Assembly (NCBI GenBank): GCA_003104995.1
Contig: PQAO01000007.1
Span: forward strand, 1-64,000
Direction: 5' to 3'
Origin: Dehalococcoidia bacterium
Lineage (GTDB): Bacteria > Chloroflexota > Dehalococcoidia > Tepidiformales > Tepidiformaceae
Length of the DNA: 64,000 bases
In this document: piece after piece, positions 18,832-28,066 of the stretch
Numbering within the stretch: the stretch's first letter is position 1
Layout: every line of letters starts with the position of its first letter
Program-made: the position numbers and the translations under genes
The notes under the pieces: model-generated
What the model was told of the DNA's origin: nothing
Databases searched by the model: none
Seen by the model: the letters and a program-made list of their open reading frames with translations, nothing else

Positions 18832-19743
18832 TTAGTCGAGCGACGCGACTGTGAGTGCAATGCCCTCTTCGAACGAAACCGTGGGCTCCCAGCCGAGCGC
18901 GGCCTTCGCCCGGGAGCAGTCGAGCCAGAAGTTGCGCACGTCGCCCGGGCGGGGCGGGGCGCTGCGGGGCTCGATGGAGTTGCCGATTGCTTCCGAGAGG
19001 ACCCGGTAGATGTGGTTCACGGTTGTGCCCTCGCCGGTGCCGATGTTGGCGACGAGGCCGTTTCCCGCAGCCAGCGCGAGGACGTTGGCGCGGGCCATGT
19101 CGCCAACGTAGACGTAGTCCTTTCGCTGTTCTCCGTCACCATCGATGGTGCAGGGCTGACCGGCCCGCATGAGCCCGGCGAAGATGGCTACCACTCCCGC
19201 CTCGCCATGGGGGTCCTGGCGAGGGCCGAAAGCGTTCCCGTAGCGGAAAATGGTGTATTCGATGTCCGAGGTGCGGGCTGCGAGCTGGACGTAGAGTTCG
19301 CCGGCGTACTTCGAGGTGCCGTAATTCGAGCGGGGTGCAATTCGGTGATCCTCGGTCACGGGAAGGCTCTCTGGGTCGCCATAGACGGTGCCGCCGGAGG
19401 AGGCGTAAATGAGCTTCCGCGCGCCATGAGCGACGGCCAGCTGCGCGACCCGGGCGGTGCCGGCGCCGTTGACTTCGAGGTCGTGCACGGGGTCGGCCTG
19501 CCCAACCTTCACGCTGGCCTGGGCGGCGTGGTGGTTCACGACCTCGGGCCGGAATGCCGCGAAGATCGGTTCGAGTTCGCGGGAGTGGATATCGACTTCG
19601 TGGAGGGTTGCGCGGCGATCGACGTTGGCTCGGCGGCCGGTGGACAGGTTGTCGACAACAGCAACCTCGTGGCCCTCGGCCAGGTAGGCGTCGACGATGT
19701 GCGAGCCGATAAAGCCGGCTCCGCCAGTAACCAGGATCCGCAC
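18832..19743 (-). CDS. NAD-dependent epimerase/dehydratase (UDP-glucose 4-epimerase-like)
   Basis: VRILVTGGAGFIGSHIVDAYLAEGHEVAVVDNLSTGRR; YxxxK as NYGTSKYAGE. Confidence 0.93.
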   Translation of the reverse strand: MRILVTGGAGFIGSHIVDAYLAEGHEVAVVDNLSTGRRANVDRRATLHEVDIHSRELEPIFAAFRPEVVNHHAAQASVKVGQADPVHDLEVNGAGTARVAQLAVAHGARKLIYASSGGTVYGDPESLPVTEDHRIAPRSNYGTSKYAGELYVQLAARTSDIEYTIFRYGNAFGPRQDPHGEAGVVAIFAGLMRAGQPCTIDGDGEQRKDYVYVGDMARANVLALAAGNGLVANIGTGEGTTVNHIYRVLSEAIGNSIEPRSAPPRPGDVRNFWLDCSRAKAALGWEPTVSFEEGIALTVASLD

Positions 19744-19815
19744 GAACTCCCCCAGGCGAGCGACGAGTCTCGGATCCAGTCTGGGGGAGGCCCCGGCAAC
19801 GGCCAACGCGGAGAG

Positions 19816-20337
19816 TCAGCGCTCGCGGAGCCTGGCGAATCCCCAGCCGATGGCACTGCAGGTGGCGCCGGCCAGCAGGCCGCCGAGGAGCATGGGTCCG
19901 ATGAACTGCGACATCGGAGCCGCAGTGGTCATCTGGGCGTACTTGGCGATGACGATGTTCGCGGCGAAGCCCGCGGCGAAACCCCAGGCAGCCCAATGGC
20001 GTTCACGCGGGGACCGGCCCAACCCAAGTTCCGAGAGCACTTCGCGGACGGGGTTGGGCCCCGCGGACGGCATCCGTGCGGCCTCGGCTTCGAGCGCTGC
20101 CACAAGTTCGTCGACCAGCTCGTCGGGGATGTCGTCGAGCATCCGCTCGTACGCGTTCGCCCGGGCGGCGAAGGCCGCATGGCCGAACGACAGCGGATCC
20201 GGGGGAGCGGGGGTGCGGGCGGCCGCCGAACGGGCGCGCACGCAGGGCTGGCAGCGATCCGAACCGTTGGACCAATCGTCGAAGCCAAGCGGCCGGGCGC
20301 AGGAGGAGCAGCGGGTGCGGACGAAAGTGTCTGGCAT
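19816..20337 (-). CDS. Zinc-ribbon membrane protein, hypothetical
   Basis: CSSCARPLGF...CQPC then C-terminal hydrophobic segments; start MPDTF at 20337. Confidence 0.6.
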   Translation of the reverse strand: MPDTFVRTRCSSCARPLGFDDWSNGSDRCQPCVRARSAAARTPAPPDPLSFGHAAFAARANAYERMLDDIPDELVDELVAALEAEAARMPSAGPNPVREVLSELGLGRSPRERHWAAWGFAAGFAANIVIAKYAQMTTAAPMSQFIGPMLLGGLLAGATCSAIGWGFARLRER

Positions 20338-20344
20338 GGACCGG

Positions 20345-20893
20345 TCATCCCTCCGGGGGCGGAGTCGCAATCGGGGTCAGGCCGCCTTCGGTCTGGGGCA
20401 GGACGGGCGTGGGGGACGGCGTGACCGTGGGTGTGGGCGTCGCGGTTGAAGTGGTGGTGGGGGTTGGTGTGGGGGTGGCGGACGGCGTGGGAGTGGGTGT
20501 TTGACCTTCATTTCCCGGGGCTGGCGTGCGTGCCGGTGTTGGAGTTCGCGTAGGCGTCGCAGTGGGAGAGACAGGGTTGGGCGTGCGCTCGCCTGCCACG
20601 GTCGAAGTGGCCGGCAGACCCGCATCTTTGCCCGGGACGGGGGTTGGCGAGGCGGCGTCCTGGGCCGCCAAAACGTCGCTCTGCGTGCCGTCGAACACTT
20701 CGACACCGGCACCGGCGCCCTGGAGCTGGCTAAGCAGCTGCGGGAGCCGCGAGGAGTCGGTCTGGCCGGGCGGTGGGGGAGTGGCCACGGAACCATCCGG
20801 GGCGTACTGCATGCAACCGGTCGACACGAACGCGAGGGCCCCGAGGGCAGCCGCGGCGGGCATGAGGCGTTCCCGGCGCATTCCTATTCGCAT
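20345..20893 (-). CDS. Putative lipoprotein with P/T-rich C-terminal half
   Basis: Signal peptide and lipobox-like ALAFVSTGC; TPTPSATPTPTPTTTSTATPTPTVTPSPTP repeats; near-terminal LPQTEGG. Confidence 0.6.
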   Translation of the reverse strand: MRIGMRRERLMPAAAALGALAFVSTGCMQYAPDGSVATPPPPGQTDSSRLPQLLSQLQGAGAGVEVFDGTQSDVLAAQDAASPTPVPGKDAGLPATSTVAGERTPNPVSPTATPTRTPTPARTPAPGNEGQTPTPTPSATPTPTPTTTSTATPTPTVTPSPTPVLPQTEGGLTPIATPPPEG

Positions 20894-21005
20894 GAGTGAA
20901 GCCTATCGGCGGCACCTGCTGCTGGAGTATCGGGCGGACGCGTATTCGTGCATGGGAAACCCGGAGGCCGGGGAGGAGAAACCCCGATGGACCCCTACCA
21001 GGCCC

Positions 21006-23531
21006 TCAGCGAATGGCGATGGTGGGGATGGAAGCGTTGACGTAGGTGGTTGAGCCGACCGTGGCGCGGACCTCGACCGTCACCGAGGCGCCGACAAACT
21101 GACGCCGGGCTGTGCCCGTGATCTCGAGCTTCCAGTTGCCATCGGCGCCGGTGGCGGCGTTCTGGTGGACGGCGGCCTCCCAGGCGCCGGTGGCAGCGTT
21201 CCAGTACTTGTTGTCACCGGGCCGTTTGATGATGAACTTCACGGCGGTGGGCGCGAGCGTGCCATCGGTGACGGTGAACGTGAGGCGCGACCGCGGGACG
21301 CCAGCGCCGGCCGACGGGGTCGCCACGACGAGCTGGTTCGAAGAGGTTGGAGGCGCCGCTGCCACGCCGAAGGCACTGCTGGTGGCCGGGGTCAGCACCG
21401 GCGAGCTGGTCGCCGTGATGGTGTAGTTCTCGCCGGCAGGAGTAACGCTGCAACCGGAGAAGGTGGCGACGCCGGCGCTGACGGTCTTGCTGAGGCCGCC
21501 GGTGCAGGTGAGGGTCGCGCCTCCGCTGACCGCGAGGGTGACTGAAGTGGAGTTGTCACTGGTCACGGTGGCATCTGCCGCGGTGCGAACTGCCACAACA
21601 GGCTGAGCGGGGAAGGGCGCACCCGCGACCCCGTCACCGGGCTGGGTACTGAAGGAGAGTTTCGCCGCCAGCGAGCCGGCGGAGAAACTGGCGGAGTCGG
21701 CCGGGGTGTACACCGGGTTCGACGTCGCGCGGAGGACGTAGGCGCCGCCGGCCGAGACGGTGCAGCCGCTGAAGGTCGCGACGCCGGCGCTCACGGTACG
21801 GGTATTCGAACCGGTGCAGGTGAGCGTGCCGGGGCCGCTCTGGACGGCGAGGGTGATCGTGGTCGCGCCATCGGAGAGGACGGTCGCCCCGCCTGCATCC
21901 TGCACGGCGATCACCGGCTGGGTGGTGAGCGGGCTGCCCGCTGACGTTCCGGCTGGCTGCGCGAGGAATCCGAGTTTGGCCGCCGGGCCATGGGTCGACG
22001 CTGCGAATGAGGCCGAGTCGCCCTGGGTGAGGCCGGTGGCGGTCGCGCGGAGGACGTAGCCGGAGCCAGCCGTGCTGACGCTACAACCACTGAACGTGGC
22101 CTGGCCACTGGAGGCGGTACGGGTGTTCCCGCCAGTGCAGGTGAGTACGGCGCCGCCGGGGGCGCTGGCCAGGGAGAGGGTGACCGGCGTGGTGTTGTCG
22201 CCCGAGACCAGGGAGCCGCCGGAATCACGGACAGCGATGATCGGCGAAGTGCCGAATGGGGTGCCGACCACGGCCGAGGTGGGGGCTGCGGTGAAGGCAA
22301 GCTGGGTCCCGGCACTGCCGCCGCCGAAGGTGACGGTCACCGCGTTGCTCAGGCCGAGGATCGTTGTGCCCGTGCCAGGGGCGTTGGTGCGCGCGACCGC
22401 CGAGACCGTCCCCGCCGTCGTCGACGTGAAGGAGACGCCCTGCTGTCCGGCGCCACAGGTGGTCGCGGTCGCCAGGCCGGAGACGGTGGCGCCGCCCGCC
22501 GGTGTGAGCACATAGTCGCCCGCGGCAAGCGGATTGAGCGTACTCGGGTGGCCGGCGATGAGCGCGGTATCGACGGGAGCGTTAGTGGTGCAGACGGTGA
22601 CCGTGGCGCCCGTGGCGGCGTTCGCAGGGCCGGACAGGGTCAGTTCGTTGACCGGCAGCGGGGTCATGCTGCCGAGCACAGCGAAGATGCCCGGAGAGAG
22701 GCTCGCAGACGCGGAGAGTGACCCTGGGCCGGTGGTGTTGGCGGCTTTCACGGTGACGGTCATCGATTGGGAGGGCGACGGGCTGGCGGCGATAGCGATG
22801 CCACTGCAGCTGGCGGTGGCCGTCCCCGAGCCGGCGCCAGGCCCGCCGCCGGGGCAGACGACGTTCGTGACGGTGCCGCCCGTGACTGCCAGGTTCGCCG
22901 AGAACGAGCCCGTGGCGCCCGCGCCGGTGTTGGCAAGCCCCAAAACGACGTTGACGAGGCCGGCTTCGTAGACCGCGGCGAGCGATGGCGTGAGGGTGAC
23001 CTGGACGTTCTCGTTCTGGACAGTGAGAAGGCCCGCATCGTCGCTGGCGGGTGAGATGCCGGGGTCAGCCTGGCCATCTTTGGCGACGAAAGCGGAGGCA
23101 GCGAGGTCGATGGTGGTGGCGTCTGCAACATTGCGGACCGAGGCGTTGACCGTTATCGCGGAAATCGCGGTCGTGGCGCCGAGGCTGCCCAGGTTGCAGG
23201 AGAAGTTCTGGTTGTTCACGCCGGACGAGGTGCAGTTCGTGGGCCCGAGGCCACCGGTGAAGGAATCGATGGTCAGGGCCGAGCCCAGGCTCCCTTCGAG
23301 GAAGAGGAACGAGACGGCGGTCCCCGCGGTGGCAAAGTTGATGGTGTAGGCGACCGTGCTTCCGGGCTGGACGTTCGCCGTGGCGGGGGACTGGGCAACC
23401 GTGAAGGTGGCCGGGGGGGCGATCGCTTGAGCCGGCGCGACAGCGCGCCCGCCGGAGAGGACGGCGAGGAGAGCGGCAATGACGAGGAACAGCCAGGAAA
23501 TTCGAGTGCTGACGGTGCGCGAGACGGCCAT
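21006..23531 (-). CDS. Large secreted repeat protein (Ig-like/DUF11-like N-terminal part plus three Cys-containing tandem repeats)
   Basis: N-terminal signal segment; three repeats with LTCTGG...TxxxGxATFSGC...YxLxATxxxxxxxxxSAxFxA. Confidence 0.75.
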   Translation of the reverse strand: MAVSRTVSTRISWLFLVIAALLAVLSGGRAVAPAQAIAPPATFTVAQSPATANVQPGSTVAYTINFATAGTAVSFLFLEGSLGSALTIDSFTGGLGPTNCTSSGVNNQNFSCNLGSLGATTAISAITVNASVRNVADATTIDLAASAFVAKDGQADPGISPASDDAGLLTVQNENVQVTLTPSLAAVYEAGLVNVVLGLANTGAGATGSFSANLAVTGGTVTNVVCPGGGPGAGSGTATASCSGIAIAASPSPSQSMTVTVKAANTTGPGSLSASASLSPGIFAVLGSMTPLPVNELTLSGPANAATGATVTVCTTNAPVDTALIAGHPSTLNPLAAGDYVLTPAGGATVSGLATATTCGAGQQGVSFTSTTAGTVSAVARTNAPGTGTTILGLSNAVTVTFGGGSAGTQLAFTAAPTSAVVGTPFGTSPIIAVRDSGGSLVSGDNTTPVTLSLASAPGGAVLTCTGGNTRTASSGQATFSGCSVSTAGSGYVLRATATGLTQGDSASFAASTHGPAAKLGFLAQPAGTSAGSPLTTQPVIAVQDAGGATVLSDGATTITLAVQSGPGTLTCTGSNTRTVSAGVATFSGCTVSAGGAYVLRATSNPVYTPADSASFSAGSLAAKLSFSTQPGDGVAGAPFPAQPVVAVRTAADATVTSDNSTSVTLAVSGGATLTCTGGLSKTVSAGVATFSGCSVTPAGENYTITATSSPVLTPATSSAFGVAAAPPTSSNQLVVATPSAGAGVPRSRLTFTVTDGTLAPTAVKFIIKRPGDNKYWNAATGAWEAAVHQNAATGADGNWKLEITGTARRQFVGASVTVEVRATVGSTTYVNASIPTIAIR
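21360..22312 (-). repeat. Three tandem protein repeats of about 95-105 aa inside the 21006..23531 gene
   Basis: GTQLAFTAAP.../AAKLGFLAQP.../AAKLSFSTQP... blocks, each with conserved LTCTG and ATFSGC. Confidence 0.8.
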
Positions 23532-23541
23532 GCTGGCGCTC

Positions 23542-24315
23542 CTAGTAGGTGTAGCTGATGGAGATGCCCTTCAGCTTCGAAGCGGGGCCGCCAGTAAGGT
23601 CGACAACGATGAAATAGACGTTGGCGCCGTTGTCCACGGTGTGGGCGAAGGCGGTGGCGGTCTGGGGAGAGCCGCCCGCGCTTGAGAGGACCTCAGCCAG
23701 CTTGTAGACGGCCGCGGAAGAATCGCCGTTGGTGAGGGCGGTGTAGTCGAGACGGATCTTGACGGTGTCGCCGGAGCCCTCGAACGCGGCCGTCATGGTG
23801 GTGATGGTGGCGCCGTGCGGCAGGTCGACCGGGGCGAAGTAGCGCTGCGAGGGAACGTCATTGCCAACAGGGCTGAGCTGGTTGAAGCCTTTCTCGTAGA
23901 TCGCCAGGTCGTTCATCGGGACGAAGGTGCTGGCGGCGATGCTGAGCTTGCCCGAGCCGCCCGTGGTGGGGACGGTCCCCAGGCTGCCGGTGTTCAGCTC
24001 GCCTTGCTGCTGGTTGTACTTCACCCAGATGGCATCGCCGGGATTGATCTGGGTGAGCGTGTTGGCGAAACCGGGCACACCGGGCGCGTAGAGCTGGTAG
24101 GACTGGGAAAGCGAGTCCCAGCGATAGACGGCCGAATACTGGCCGGCGATGGAGGCGAGCGCTTCGGAAGGAGGTTTGGCGGCGCCCAAATAGGAGACGT
24201 TGTTCCAGCCCGCCAGGAGTTGCGCGGCGCTGGCATCCTGTCCGCTGCTGGTGACGGCCCCGAGGGTGGTGACCGCGAGCAGGGCGAGTGCCACGACAAG
24301 AGTCCGCATGCGCAT
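23542..24315 (-). CDS. Secreted protein with N-terminal GWN-type domain
   Basis: Signal peptide MRMRTLVVALALLAVTTLGAV; LLAGWNNVSYLG...YRWDSLSQSYQLYAPGVPGFANTL. Confidence 0.7.
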   Translation of the reverse strand: MRMRTLVVALALLAVTTLGAVTSSGQDASAAQLLAGWNNVSYLGAAKPPSEALASIAGQYSAVYRWDSLSQSYQLYAPGVPGFANTLTQINPGDAIWVKYNQQQGELNTGSLGTVPTTGGSGKLSIAASTFVPMNDLAIYEKGFNQLSPVGNDVPSQRYFAPVDLPHGATITTMTAAFEGSGDTVKIRLDYTALTNGDSSAAVYKLAEVLSSAGGSPQTATAFAHTVDNGANVYFIVVDLTGGPASKLKGISISYTY

Positions 24316-24464
24316 GTTGACCGACCTCCGCGCGCCCGGCACGGGCACGTTCGCTCGGGTCAGCGTAGGCAGGCGTCTCCCGTGCCTTAATGGGCAAAGG
24401 CCCGATGGCCCGGATGGGCACCTCCTCGAAAGACGAGGGGAAAACCCTGATCGGCGATCGAGAA

Positions 24465-24487
24465 AGGGCCGATCGGTGATCGGCCCT
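24465..24487 (-). terminator. Candidate terminator downstream of sortase 1
   Basis: AGGGCCGATC-GGT-GATCGGCCCT perfect 10-bp hairpin; minus-strand reading continues TTTCTCG. Confidence 0.6.
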
Positions 24488-24513
24488 GCGTGTACGAGCG
24501 CATGAAGCGCGGG

Positions 24514-25167
24514 TCAGTCCATGATGCGCTTGGCAACGACGACGTCGCGGGAGACATACTCCTGGCCGGTGGAATCGAGCTGGCCGCCGCAGGTGATGAG
24601 GGTGACCCACTCATCGTAGTCGGCCTTTTCTTTCGGCCAGATGATGTCGCCCATGGGGATGTCGTCGCGGTGGTAACGCTTGTTGGAGATGACGGTGTAG
24701 CGGTATTCGGTCCCATCTTCCATCGCAACGATGACCTCGTCGCCTTCGGCGCTCTTCGCGAGGTTCATGAACGGCGCGGGGTCGCTGTGGTAGTAGACGT
24801 GCGCCGAGAAGATAGCGTTCCCGCTCCAGCCGGGCTTGTCGTAGATGTAGTACCAGCCGACCGACGTGTTCTCGTCTTTGGGCGTATCGAGTTCGCCCCG
24901 GCCGTTGATAGCGAGCTCTTCGATCGGAGCGTCGACGTTGAAGCGCGGGATCTTGATGCGAGCCACGGCGCCGTCAAACGGTGTGGGCGTGGCTGTGGGG
25001 GTCGGGGGGGGCGTCCGGGTTGAGGTGGGTGTCGCCGTTGCGGCCTCGGTTGGTGTGGGCGTTGGATCGGGCTCCTGGGCATCGCCGCCCGAGCACGCGA
25101 CGCCAGCAATCAGAAGAAGCGCGCCAAAGGCGAAGACCGCGAGCGAGAGGGTGCGAGCGAACTTCAC
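24514..25167 (-). CDS. Sortase (paralog 1) with N-terminal TM and P/T linker
   Basis: IKIPRFNVDAPIEEL, GNAIFSAHVYYH, TLITCGG catalytic Cys motif. Confidence 0.9.
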   Translation of the reverse strand: MKFARTLSLAVFAFGALLLIAGVACSGGDAQEPDPTPTPTEAATATPTSTRTPPPTPTATPTPFDGAVARIKIPRFNVDAPIEELAINGRGELDTPKDENTSVGWYYIYDKPGWSGNAIFSAHVYYHSDPAPFMNLAKSAEGDEVIVAMEDGTEYRYTVISNKRYHRDDIPMGDIIWPKEKADYDEWVTLITCGGQLDSTGQEYVSRDVVVAKRIMD

Positions 25168-25272
25168 GTTGCTGCTCCGAGTCTGTGGTGAGGTACGAGA
25201 GGTTTCGAAAGTAGCGTACCGGCGGCGAAGGAAACAGCGCAGACGAAGGGATCGGAAACGCCGCGTTAAGGA

Positions 25273-25965
25273 CTACTGGATGCGGCGGGCAACAACCACG
25301 TCGCGGTCGAGGTACTCGCCGAGCCCGTTTTCCTGGGTTTGTTGGAAGCGCCCACCACAGGTGATGAGGGTGATCCACTCCTCGCCGTCGGGGCGGCGAA
25401 CGCCGTCGAGGACGCCGTCGATGAGGTCGCCCATGGGAATCGTGTTCACGTCGTAGCGCTTGAGATAGAAGACCTCGTAGACGTAGGTGGGGCCATCCAG
25501 CATCTGGATGGTGACCTGGTCTTTCTCCTTCGCCTTGTAGAGGTTGGCGAAAGGGCCCTGCTTGAAGTTGTAGTTCACGTGGGCGGAAAAGACGGCGTTG
25601 CCACCCCAGCCCGGTTTCTCGTAGATGTGGTACCAGCCGACCTTGCCAACGCCATCCTTCGGCGTGTCGAGCTGATTGTTCGTGATGCCAATCTCCTCGA
25701 TCGGGTGGTCGATACCGAGGGCGGGGGCGATCATCTTCGCGACCGTGCCATCAAAGGGGAGGGGGGTCGGGGTAGCGGTGGGTGCGTTCGTAGGGCTTGC
25801 TGTGGGGGTGGCGGTCTCGGTGGCGCGGATATCAAAGCCGAGGATCGGGACGGGCGTCGCAGGGGCTGGCGAGTCGCCGCTGGAGAAGGCATAGCCAACC
25901 ACCAGCAGGCTGAGGCCTGCCACGAAGGTGAAGATGGCCATGTAGGGCAAGACTTTCATAGGCAT
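25273..25965 (-). CDS. Sortase (paralog 2) with N-terminal TM and P/T linker
   Basis: LGIDHPIEEIGITN, GNAVFSAHVNYN, TLITCGGRF; aligns by eye with paralog 1 throughout. Confidence 0.9.
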   Translation of the reverse strand: MPMKVLPYMAIFTFVAGLSLLVVGYAFSSGDSPAPATPVPILGFDIRATETATPTASPTNAPTATPTPLPFDGTVAKMIAPALGIDHPIEEIGITNNQLDTPKDGVGKVGWYHIYEKPGWGGNAVFSAHVNYNFKQGPFANLYKAKEKDQVTIQMLDGPTYVYEVFYLKRYDVNTIPMGDLIDGVLDGVRRPDGEEWITLITCGGRFQQTQENGLGEYLDRDVVVARRIQ

Positions 25966-26035
25966 GCGCGGGGCCGCGGGCGGCCGCCTCCCTCTTATGG
26001 TATACGACCACTTACAAAGCCGGGATTAAGGGAGA

Positions 26036-26731
26036 CTACGGCACCGGGGGTCTTCGGCGGCGGGCGAGGACCACCCCGGCGGCGGCGCCGCCGGCGGCGA
26101 TGACGCCGAGCGCCACCACGAGGAGCCTCCACGCCGAGCCGCCGCCATCGTCACCGCTACTGGAAGCCGGCGTCCCGGGGGTACCCGTGGCCCCGGCGGG
26201 CGGGGTGAGCGTTCCAGGGAGCTGGACATCGTCGGTGGGTGGCGTGCCGGTGGGCCGGGAGCGTGTGGGTGGAGTGCCGGTGCCGGTGGCGAGCGGGGTA
26301 GCGGGCGCCGAACCCGGAACGGTGGACGTGGAGGTCGGCAAGGGCACAACATCGCCCGCGCCAGTGCTGAGATCGAGCTGTTGTGGGCCTGGCTTCCAAA
26401 TTCCCTGCTGGAGAGCGGGACGCCCGGCGATGGTGAAGGTGATCGCCTTGCCGTCCCGTCCGCAGCCAGGGCGCTGGCTCTCGTGCACCACGTGGATGAC
26501 GTAGGCCGTGGCTTCGCCCTCGCGGGCGGCTGTCCGCTCACCGGGAGGGGATTGGGAGCAGTCGAGGCCATCGACCAGGGCCCGGACTTCGGTGCCATCG
26601 GGCGCCGCTTTGCCGTCGATCGTGACCGAGCCGAAGAAGCTGGATGGAATCTGCGGTTGGGCGTGGCTCACGGCCGCGGGAGCAAGGAGCGCGCCGGCAG
26701 CGAGTAGAAACCGGAGGGGCCAGGCTGACAT
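26036..26731 (-). CDS. Exported protein with FGS-type domain, P/T linker and C-terminal TM-RRRR tail
   Basis: Signal peptide; SSFFGSVTIDGKAAPDGTEVRA...; C-terminal LLVVALGVIAAGGAAAGVVLARRRR. Confidence 0.65.
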   Translation of the reverse strand: MSAWPLRFLLAAGALLAPAAVSHAQPQIPSSFFGSVTIDGKAAPDGTEVRALVDGLDCSQSPPGERTAAREGEATAYVIHVVHESQRPGCGRDGKAITFTIAGRPALQQGIWKPGPQQLDLSTGAGDVVPLPTSTSTVPGSAPATPLATGTGTPPTRSRPTGTPPTDDVQLPGTLTPPAGATGTPGTPASSSGDDGGGSAWRLLVVALGVIAAGGAAAGVVLARRRRPPVP

Positions 26732-26827
26732 TCGGTCATCGTAGCTGGAGGGAGCGGACGGACAACCCGGTGCAGAAGGGGTCGCCTGTTTGACGAAACG
26801 GTCATACCTTATGTTGCTATCCGGGAG

Positions 26828-28030
26828 GTGCGGTTGGCAGGCATCGGCGAAACGTTACGTTCGACGCGTGAGCATCGCGGGCTGAGCATCGAGCAGGTCG
26901 CCCAGGACACGCGTATCTCGGTGCGGTTCCTGGAGGCGCTCGAGGCGGAGCAATTCGATGAGTTGCCGGCGCCGGTCTACGTACGCGGATTCCTGCGTTC
27001 GTATGCGAACTACCTGAAGATCGACGCCCAGCCGCTGCTCGATTCACTCGTTGGCGGCGAACGCATTCCGGCCGGGGGCCCCGACGGTTTCGTACGGGGG
27101 CCACAGGCGCCGAGCCAGCGCAACGACCCGTTCCAGCGCGCGGCACCGCCACCCGTTCCCGTTTACCCACCGCGCTCCTTCGACGGCGACACGGAAGACG
27201 AATGGGAGCCGGAGGCGCCGGAGCCATCCAGCACGGCGGCGAGCGGCGCATACATCCCCGGGAGTGACCTCATTGAGGACCCGGAGTACCCGGTGCAAGC
27301 GCCTGAAGAGACGCGGTTCCGGCCGCGGACGTCGGGCATCCTGCTGGAGCGGCCACCGCGCGAAGGCGAGGGCGGGCCCGGTACGCGCGTCGTCGCGATC
27401 GTGGCGCTGGCGGTGCTTGGCGTGCTCGCGATTGTGGCACTGGGGGTGTTTGCCCTTGGCGGCGATGACGGCGGCGGGAGCATCCCCGCGGGTGGGGGAG
27501 ATAACGGGGGCGAAACACCGGGCATTACGCCCACGAACGTCATCCCGGTGGGGACAGAGACAGCAACCGCCTCGGCATCGGCATCACCGGCGGCGAGCGC
27601 CTCGCCCGCAACAACGGGGACCGTAACTCCGACTGTAACCGGGACGCCTTCCCCTGCCACGCCGACGCCGACACGAACGCCGGGCGGAGCGACGGCGACT
27701 GCAACCGCCACGCCGACGCAGGCGGCGACCTCGACACCAGCGCCAACCTCCACGCCGACCCCGCTGCCGACGCCGACGCCGGTGCCGATCCAGCCGGAGA
27801 ACTTCATGTTCGGCGAGTGCGCGTCACCGGGACCTGGCCAATATGACTGCGGGGCGCCTCCATACCGGGTAATTTGCTATGCACCCCGCGGCTTTCCGCA
27901 GAACTCAAACTGGTGGGTTGACGTGGACCGCAGCTTCGGCGCTCTCCCTGCGGGCTGGATGGAGATCGAGGTCTCTACGGCGAGCAATGGGGCCATCATC
28001 AAGGCTGGCCAAACGGACTGCGCCGGTTAG
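26828..28030 (+). CDS. RodZ-like HTH protein: N-terminal HTH, TM, P/T linker, Cys-containing extracytoplasmic tail
   Basis: GETLRSTREHRGLSIEQVAQDTRISVRFLEALEAEQFDELPAPVYVRGFLRSYANYL. Confidence 0.8.
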   Translation: MRLAGIGETLRSTREHRGLSIEQVAQDTRISVRFLEALEAEQFDELPAPVYVRGFLRSYANYLKIDAQPLLDSLVGGERIPAGGPDGFVRGPQAPSQRNDPFQRAAPPPVPVYPPRSFDGDTEDEWEPEAPEPSSTAASGAYIPGSDLIEDPEYPVQAPEETRFRPRTSGILLERPPREGEGGPGTRVVAIVALAVLGVLAIVALGVFALGGDDGGGSIPAGGGDNGGETPGITPTNVIPVGTETATASASASPAASASPATTGTVTPTVTGTPSPATPTPTRTPGGATATATATPTQAATSTPAPTSTPTPLPTPTPVPIQPENFMFGECASPGPGQYDCGAPPYRVICYAPRGFPQNSNWWVDVDRSFGALPAGWMEIEVSTASNGAIIKAGQTDCAG

Positions 28031-28066
28031 CCCTGCGCGGCAGCACTCCTGTTTTTCGCACCCCAA

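Noticed and set aside
18817-20424. 535-aa plus-strand ORF opposite the epimerase and zinc-ribbon genes
   Set aside because: Shadow ORF typical of high GC: low-complexity Gly/Arg/Ala composition, no recognisable motifs, and antisense to clear genes.
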